From: Clostridiaceae bacterium
GTDB taxonomy: Bacteria; Bacillota; Clostridia; Christensenellales; CAG-917
Assembly (NCBI GenBank): GCA_031289315.1
Contig: JAITPR010000052.1
Coordinates: forward strand, 1 to 39,865
DNA length: 39,865 bases
Direction: 5' to 3'
Shown: positions 36,274-39,865 of the stretch, piece by piece
How positions within the stretch are numbered: the stretch's first letter is position 1
Layout of the letters: every line of letters begins with the position of its first letter
Made by a program: the position numbers and the translations under genes
The notes under the pieces: generated by a model
What the model saw: the letters and a program-made list of their open reading frames with translations, nothing else
What the model was told of the DNA's origin: nothing
Database searches by the model: none

Positions 36274-37518
36274 ATGTATTTTGAAAAATTAAAGGAATTT
36301 GACGCGGAGCTTTACGCGTCGTTAGAGCTGGAGCTGAAAAGACAGCAGAACAACATCGAGCTTATAGCCAGTGAGAATATCGTTTCCGAAAACGTGTTGC
36401 TTGCCGCCGGAACTCATCTCACCAACAAGTATGCGGAGGGGTATTCCGGCAAGCGCTATTACGGCGGTTGCGAATTCGTGGACATTGCCGAAACGCTTGC
36501 CGTAAACCGTGCTAAGGAGTTGTTCGGTGCGGAGCACGCCAACGTACAGACGCATTGCGGTTCAAACGCCAACTTGGCTACATATTTTGCGGTTTTAAAG
36601 CCGGGCGATACCATTTTAGGAATGGGCATGGCGTCCGGAGGGCATTTGACGCACGGCGCAAAGGTTAGCATATCGGGGCAATATTTCAACTCGGTTTCCT
36701 ATTCGGTCGACGAAAAAACCGGTTATTTGGATTACGACGCCATCGAAAAGTTGGCAAAGGAAGTCAAACCCAAAATGATAATTGCCGGCGCAAGCGCGTA
36801 TCCGCGCAAAATCGACTTCAAGCGCTTCAAGGCGATTGCGGACGAGGTGGGCGCGTACCTCACCGTAGATATGGCGCACATTGCCGGGCTTGTCGCGGCG
36901 GGCTTGCACGAAAGTCCGGTTCCGTATGCAGACTTTGTGACGTCTACCACGCACAAGACGTTGCGCGGTCCGCGCGGGGGGCTTATCCTCTGCAAGGAAA
37001 AGTATGCGGCGGCAATCGACAAGGCGGTTTTCCCCGGCACGCAGGGCGGTCCGCTCATGCACATAATAGCCGCTAAGGCGGTGGCGTTTAAAGAAGCGTT
37101 GGCACCGCAGTTTAAGGAATATCAGAAGCAGGTTGTAAAGAACGCGGCGGCGTTGGCGAAACAGTTGACCGCGCGCGGAATAAATTTGGTATCCGGCGGC
37201 ACGGACAATCACCTTATGCTTATCAATCTCGTGGGCACGGGCATCACGGGCAAATATTTGGAGCATGCGCTTGACGAGGTTCACATAACCGCGAATAAAA
37301 ACGGAGTACCCGGCGACCCGGAGAAACCGTTTGTGACTAGCGGACTTAGGATAGGTAGCCCGGCGGTTACCACTCGCGGAATGAAAGAGGCGGAAATGAA
37401 GGTAATTGCGGACTGCATAGCCGATACGATTGTAAAGGGCGAAGCGTCGCGTCAAAGCGTCAATGAAAGAGTGGCGGTGTTGTGCGGAAGGTTCCCGATA
37501 TATCAGGATTTGCTATAA
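36274..37518 (+). CDS. glyA: Serine hydroxymethyltransferase
   Basis: The product has 414 residues and converts serine and tetrahydrofolate to glycine and 5,10-methylene-tetrahydrofolate with PLP. Hallmarks are '[15 protein letters not shown]' near 28, '[18 protein letters not shown]' near 53, '[19 protein letters not shown]' near 94, '[14 protein letters not shown]' near 199 and the PLP-lysine site '[14 protein letters not shown]' near 223. The length is typical. AAGGA precedes the ATG. It lies in one unit with trxA and is followed by a clear terminator. Confidence 0.97.
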   Translation: MYFEKLKEFDAELYASLELELKRQQNNIELIASENIVSENVLLAAGTHLTNKYAEGYSGKRYYGGCEFVDIAETLAVNRAKELFGAEHANVQTHCGSNANLATYFAVLKPGDTILGMGMASGGHLTHGAKVSISGQYFNSVSYSVDEKTGYLDYDAIEKLAKEVKPKMIIAGASAYPRKIDFKRFKAIADEVGAYLTVDMAHIAGLVAAGLHESPVPYADFVTSTTHKTLRGPRGGLILCKEKYAAAIDKAVFPGTQGGPLMHIIAAKAVAFKEALAPQFKEYQKQVVKNAAALAKQLTARGINLVSGGTDNHLMLINLVGTGITGKYLEHALDEVHITANKNGVPGDPEKPFVTSGLRIGSPAVTTRGMKEAEMKVIADCIADTIVKGEASRQSVNERVAVLCGRFPIYQDLL

Positions 37519-37548
37519 TCCGCTAAATTGTTATATTGTCTATAAATT

Positions 37549-37577
37549 AAAACTTCTGCTATGCGGAAGTTTTTTTA
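37549..37577 (+). terminator. Terminator of the trxA-glyA unit
   Basis: AAAACTTC (37549-37556) and GAAGTTTT (37567-37574) form a stem with inner GC pairs and a T run. Confidence 0.8.
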
Positions 37578-37636
37578 TAAGGGTGAGCAGGCGTATGCGG
37601 AACGGAAATACCGTTAAGGGTAAAAGGAGTTGCGGA

Positions 37637-39322
37637 ATGGAAAAATACGACGTTGTTATAATAGGCGGCGGAGCCGGAGGGCTGTTTGCGGCAAATGTCA
37701 TTGCGGCGGGCGGAAATAAAAGCATTTGCGTAATAGAAGCCAATGCCCGCGTAGGCAAAAAGCTTTCGGCTACCGGCGGCGGCAGATGTAATTTAAGCAA
37801 CACCGGCGTAATGGCGGGTGCATATGGCAATGCCGCGTTTGCCGAATATGCCGTCAAAACATTTGATACCGACCGCATTCGAAAAATGTTTAAGGACTTG
37901 GGTCTTTTGACAAAGGTTGAGGATGGACGCGTGTATCCGTACAGTGAAAGCGCGGCTACCGTAATAGATGTGTTGCGCGGCGTATTTGACGAAAACAACG
38001 GAATTGTGCTAAAAACGGGTTATCGCGTTATAAATATCCAAAAAAGCAGTTTATATGAGCAAAATGACACGCTAAAACGCAAAAACGGCGAAGATTGCCA
38101 AAATGCGGGTTTAAATGCGGTTGCAAATGTACCTATAAAAGAACGAAATTTCCACCGAAACAAAGGCGCGGAGTTTGATATACGGAAAGCCAGCGGAGGA
38201 CGGTATTCTAATGCCAAAACGGTGCATGACGGGAAAGCCGGAGCGGAAAGCGGTTGCATGGTTACGGTTGGCATAGGGCAAGGTGCGAATGCCAAAACGG
38301 TGCATGACGGGAAAGCCGGAGCGGAAAGCGGCTACATATTGACTGCGGCGGGTGACGGACAAGCGCGCGTGGAAATTGCGGCGGATAAGGTGATTTTGGC
38401 GACGGGAAGCCCCGCCGGCGGAGGTCTTGACAGTTCACAATTATATGTGACATTGGGGCATACCGCCTACAGGTTTGTGCCGGGGCTTGCGCCGCTTGTT
38501 ACGGAGCGCGGATTGATAAAGGGACTTAGCGGACTTCGTGCATATGCCGAAGCGGAGTTTGAGGGGGAGCGCGAACGCGGAGAAATACAATTTCGCGATT
38601 TTGGAGTAAGCGGTATTGCCATATTCAATCTTTCGGCAAAGGCAGCGCGGCGCGGAATTAATTCCGGAGTGTTAACGATTGATTTTATGCCCGAATATGA
38701 TGTTAAAACTGTCAAAACGCTTATTTTAACACCGAATTTAGATATTTTCGGTATTTTGCGCCGTCCTATAGCCGAAGCCGTATTGAGAAGTGCAAGGGCG
38801 GCGCAACAGCTTGAGAAACCGAACGGTGAGGTATGTGGAGGTGTGCCGAGTGTATGTGGCGTACATGGTGACATACGCAATAACACGAATAGCGACGCAC
38901 GCAGTGACGCGTACGGTGACACAAATAGCGGTGTGCGCGGTGACATATATGATGACATATGCGGTGACGCACGCGGCAATGTATATGGCGGCGTACTAGA
39001 GAAAAACGCGCAAAAAACGCAAGCGGCGGCGTTACGCGCGGACATAGAAGCGGACGCGGAAGCGGTCGCGCGCGTAATAAAAGGATTTAAGCTTACGGTG
39101 ACCGGCGGTTCCGACATGAGCCTTGCGCAAACGGCAAACGGTGGGCTTAATGTGAACGAATTTGACGATAAAACTATGCAATCGCGCATTTGCAAGGGAC
39201 TATATGCCGTCGGCGAGTGCCTTGACACGGACGCGCCTTGCGGAGGTTTTAACTTGCATTGGGCGTTCGCAAGCGCAGCTACGGCGGCGTTCGATATTAT
39301 CGGGAAAACGGTAGGCGAATAA
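37637..39322 (+). CDS. HI0933-family FAD-dependent oxidoreductase with two repeat insertions
   Basis: The product has 561 residues; members of this family (YhiN/HI0933, BaiN-like) are usually near 400. The FAD-binding start 'VVIIGGGAGGLFAANVI' and the motif 'VGKKLSATGGGRCNLSNTG' are intact, as is the C-terminal 'GLYAVGECLDTDAPCGGFNLHWAFASA' region (read near 525-550). The extra length comes mainly from two insertions. Residues 192-243 hold a 26-residue unit present twice ('NAKTVHDGKAGAESG' core). Residues 405-455 hold a Gly/Asp/Asn/Tyr-rich stretch of short units such as 'DAYGDTNSGVRGDIYDD'. Both fall between conserved blocks, so activity may be kept. The reaction in this organism is unknown. 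The ATG at 37637 follows AAGGAG with a 7-nt spacer. Confidence 0.88.
   Translation: MEKYDVVIIGGGAGGLFAANVIAAGGNKSICVIEANARVGKKLSATGGGRCNLSNTGVMAGAYGNAAFAEYAVKTFDTDRIRKMFKDLGLLTKVEDGRVYPYSESAATVIDVLRGVFDENNGIVLKTGYRVINIQKSSLYEQNDTLKRKNGEDCQNAGLNAVANVPIKERNFHRNKGAEFDIRKASGGRYSNAKTVHDGKAGAESGCMVTVGIGQGANAKTVHDGKAGAESGYILTAAGDGQARVEIAADKVILATGSPAGGGLDSSQLYVTLGHTAYRFVPGLAPLVTERGLIKGLSGLRAYAEAEFEGERERGEIQFRDFGVSGIAIFNLSAKAARRGINSGVLTIDFMPEYDVKTVKTLILTPNLDIFGILRRPIAEAVLRSARAAQQLEKPNGEVCGGVPSVCGVHGDIRNNTNSDARSDAYGDTNSGVRGDIYDDICGDARGNVYGGVLEKNAQKTQAAALRADIEADAEAVARVIKGFKLTVTGGSDMSLAQTANGGLNVNEFDDKTMQSRICKGLYAVGECLDTDAPCGGFNLHWAFASAATAAFDIIGKTVGE
38210..38365 (+). repeat. 78-bp in-frame tandem duplication in the HI0933-family gene
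   Basis: A stretch starting AATGCCAAAACGGTGCATGA occurs at 38210 and at 38288. The first 44 bases of the two copies are identical, with drift after that. The shift is 78 bp, exactly 26 codons. Confidence 0.95.
38848..39000 (+). repeat. Short-unit low-complexity repeat in the HI0933-family gene
   Basis: This is a run of about 12-bp units built from GACGCACGC, GGTGACATA, AATAGCG and GGTGTG. It encodes Asp-, Gly- and Asn-rich peptide. It keeps the reading frame over about 150 bp. Confidence 0.8.
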
Positions 39323-39865
39323 CCGCGAATGCGGAGGCGGGGAACCGCCGTGCTTTTAAAAAAGCGGATTTCCGCTGTTCACGGGAGCGAAGCCTTTACT
39401 TTTCTTTGCCGGTGTGGCAAAAGAAAAGTCGACAAAAGAAAACTCACAAGCGACCTCATCTAGAGGCGGCGCTGACCGAGCCGCTAAATTGCAAAAGCAA
39501 TTTACGCACTTTACCTCTGCGCCGCATAATGAGCGGGCGGGGGCGATTTTTACGCATTTCGACACATTTCTACAAAATTTGAGTTTTTATTAAGTTTTCA
39601 AAAAATGTCAAAAAAAGCATATTGACTTATGTTCATACGCGTGATATAATCATAGAGAATTAATTATGGGCTATCTATGCCGTTTTAGATATACCGCAAA
39701 CAATTGACAAGGTTGAGCGGTTTAATTAAAGCGGGGCTTTTAAAGCACAACATTGACGCCGAACCGATAAGGGGGCGTCGCCACTTTTGTGGCTGTCGCC
39801 GTGGACGGAAGGGTTTGCGACTTCGGTATAGGGGACCTTTCGACAACGACCGCGTGCGCGGTCTG
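39323..39865. other. Right-end region without a recognisable gene
   Basis: A hairpin CTTTTCTTTGCC with GGCAAAAGAAAAG (about 39399-39428) resembles the outer hairpin of element B. A strong promoter (39622-39650) follows. Downstream I find only a 13-codon frame at 39666 and a GC-rich inverted stretch. GGGGACCTTTCGAC (about 39832) repeats a sequence from the left end of the window. A gene or RNA may start here and continue past the edge. Confidence 0.5.
39622..39650 (+). promoter_or_regulatory. Strong sigma-A type promoter near the right edge
   Basis: TTGACT (39622-39627) and TATAAT (39645-39650) are separated by 17 bp, the best match in the window. The start would lie near 39657. No long open frame follows within the remaining 200 bp. 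Confidence 0.75.

Overview
The window is chromosomal DNA, probably from an anaerobic, Gram-positive, spore-forming-type member of the Clostridia (Bacillota). The evidence is the gene order rpe - thiN - spoVM - rpmB - asp23 - fakA - recG, which matches the order known from Bacillus subtilis (there with extra genes between fakA and recG). Rubrerythrin and a second ferritin-like di-iron protein point to an anaerobe. The zinc-ribbon form of L28, a DivIVA-like coiled-coil protein and Gram-positive style Shine-Dalgarno sites agree. I cannot name a genus. No prophage, transposase or CRISPR array is visible.

Layout. 1-800: a terminator for an unseen upstream gene, a tandem repeat and a dispersed hairpin element. 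0.8-6.2 kb: a large lipoprotein with Ig-like repeats, a ferritin-like protein (minus) and a patatin-like lipase. 6.4-12.6 kb: polA, coaE, a flavodoxin, a DivIVA-like protein (minus) and an unknown 316-residue protein. 13.0-20.9 kb: the rpe-to-recG block, including a 31-codon spoVM with a TTG start that is easily missed. 20.9-23.4 kb: a 54-residue small protein (minus), an Lsa/CplR-like ABC-F protein and a YjbR-family protein. 23.8-24.2 kb: three tRNAs (Leu, Cys, Gly; minus). 24.7-28.6 kb: a SIS-domain sugar isomerase, a Na/phosphate cotransporter with PhoU domain, a small membrane protein and a RdgB-type nucleotide pyrophosphatase. 29.0-30.9 kb: rubrerythrin and ketopantoate reductase (minus). 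31.2-32.9 kb: seven more tRNAs (minus). 33.2-39.3 kb: aspS, rseC-like, trxA, glyA and an HI0933-family flavoprotein.

Most genes are housekeeping; the unusual part is the sequence between and inside them. (1) A dispersed inverted-repeat element of about 70 bp (here 'element A') occurs in about 13 complete or partial copies, all outside the genes called here. (2) A second element of about 160 bp (here 'element B'), built around a long perfect hairpin, occurs five times in both orientations. (3) Short degenerate tandem duplications sit in many spacers, and in several cases the duplicated unit includes the 3' end and stop codon of the preceding gene (polA, rpe, ferritin-like; weaker for patatin and rseC). 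(4) Similar in-frame tandem expansions sit inside conserved enzymes: PolA, the ABC-F protein and, twice, the HI0933-family protein. Together these suggest a genome that makes or tolerates many short local duplications and carries two families of small non-coding mobile or regulatory palindromes. I find no new multi-gene system.
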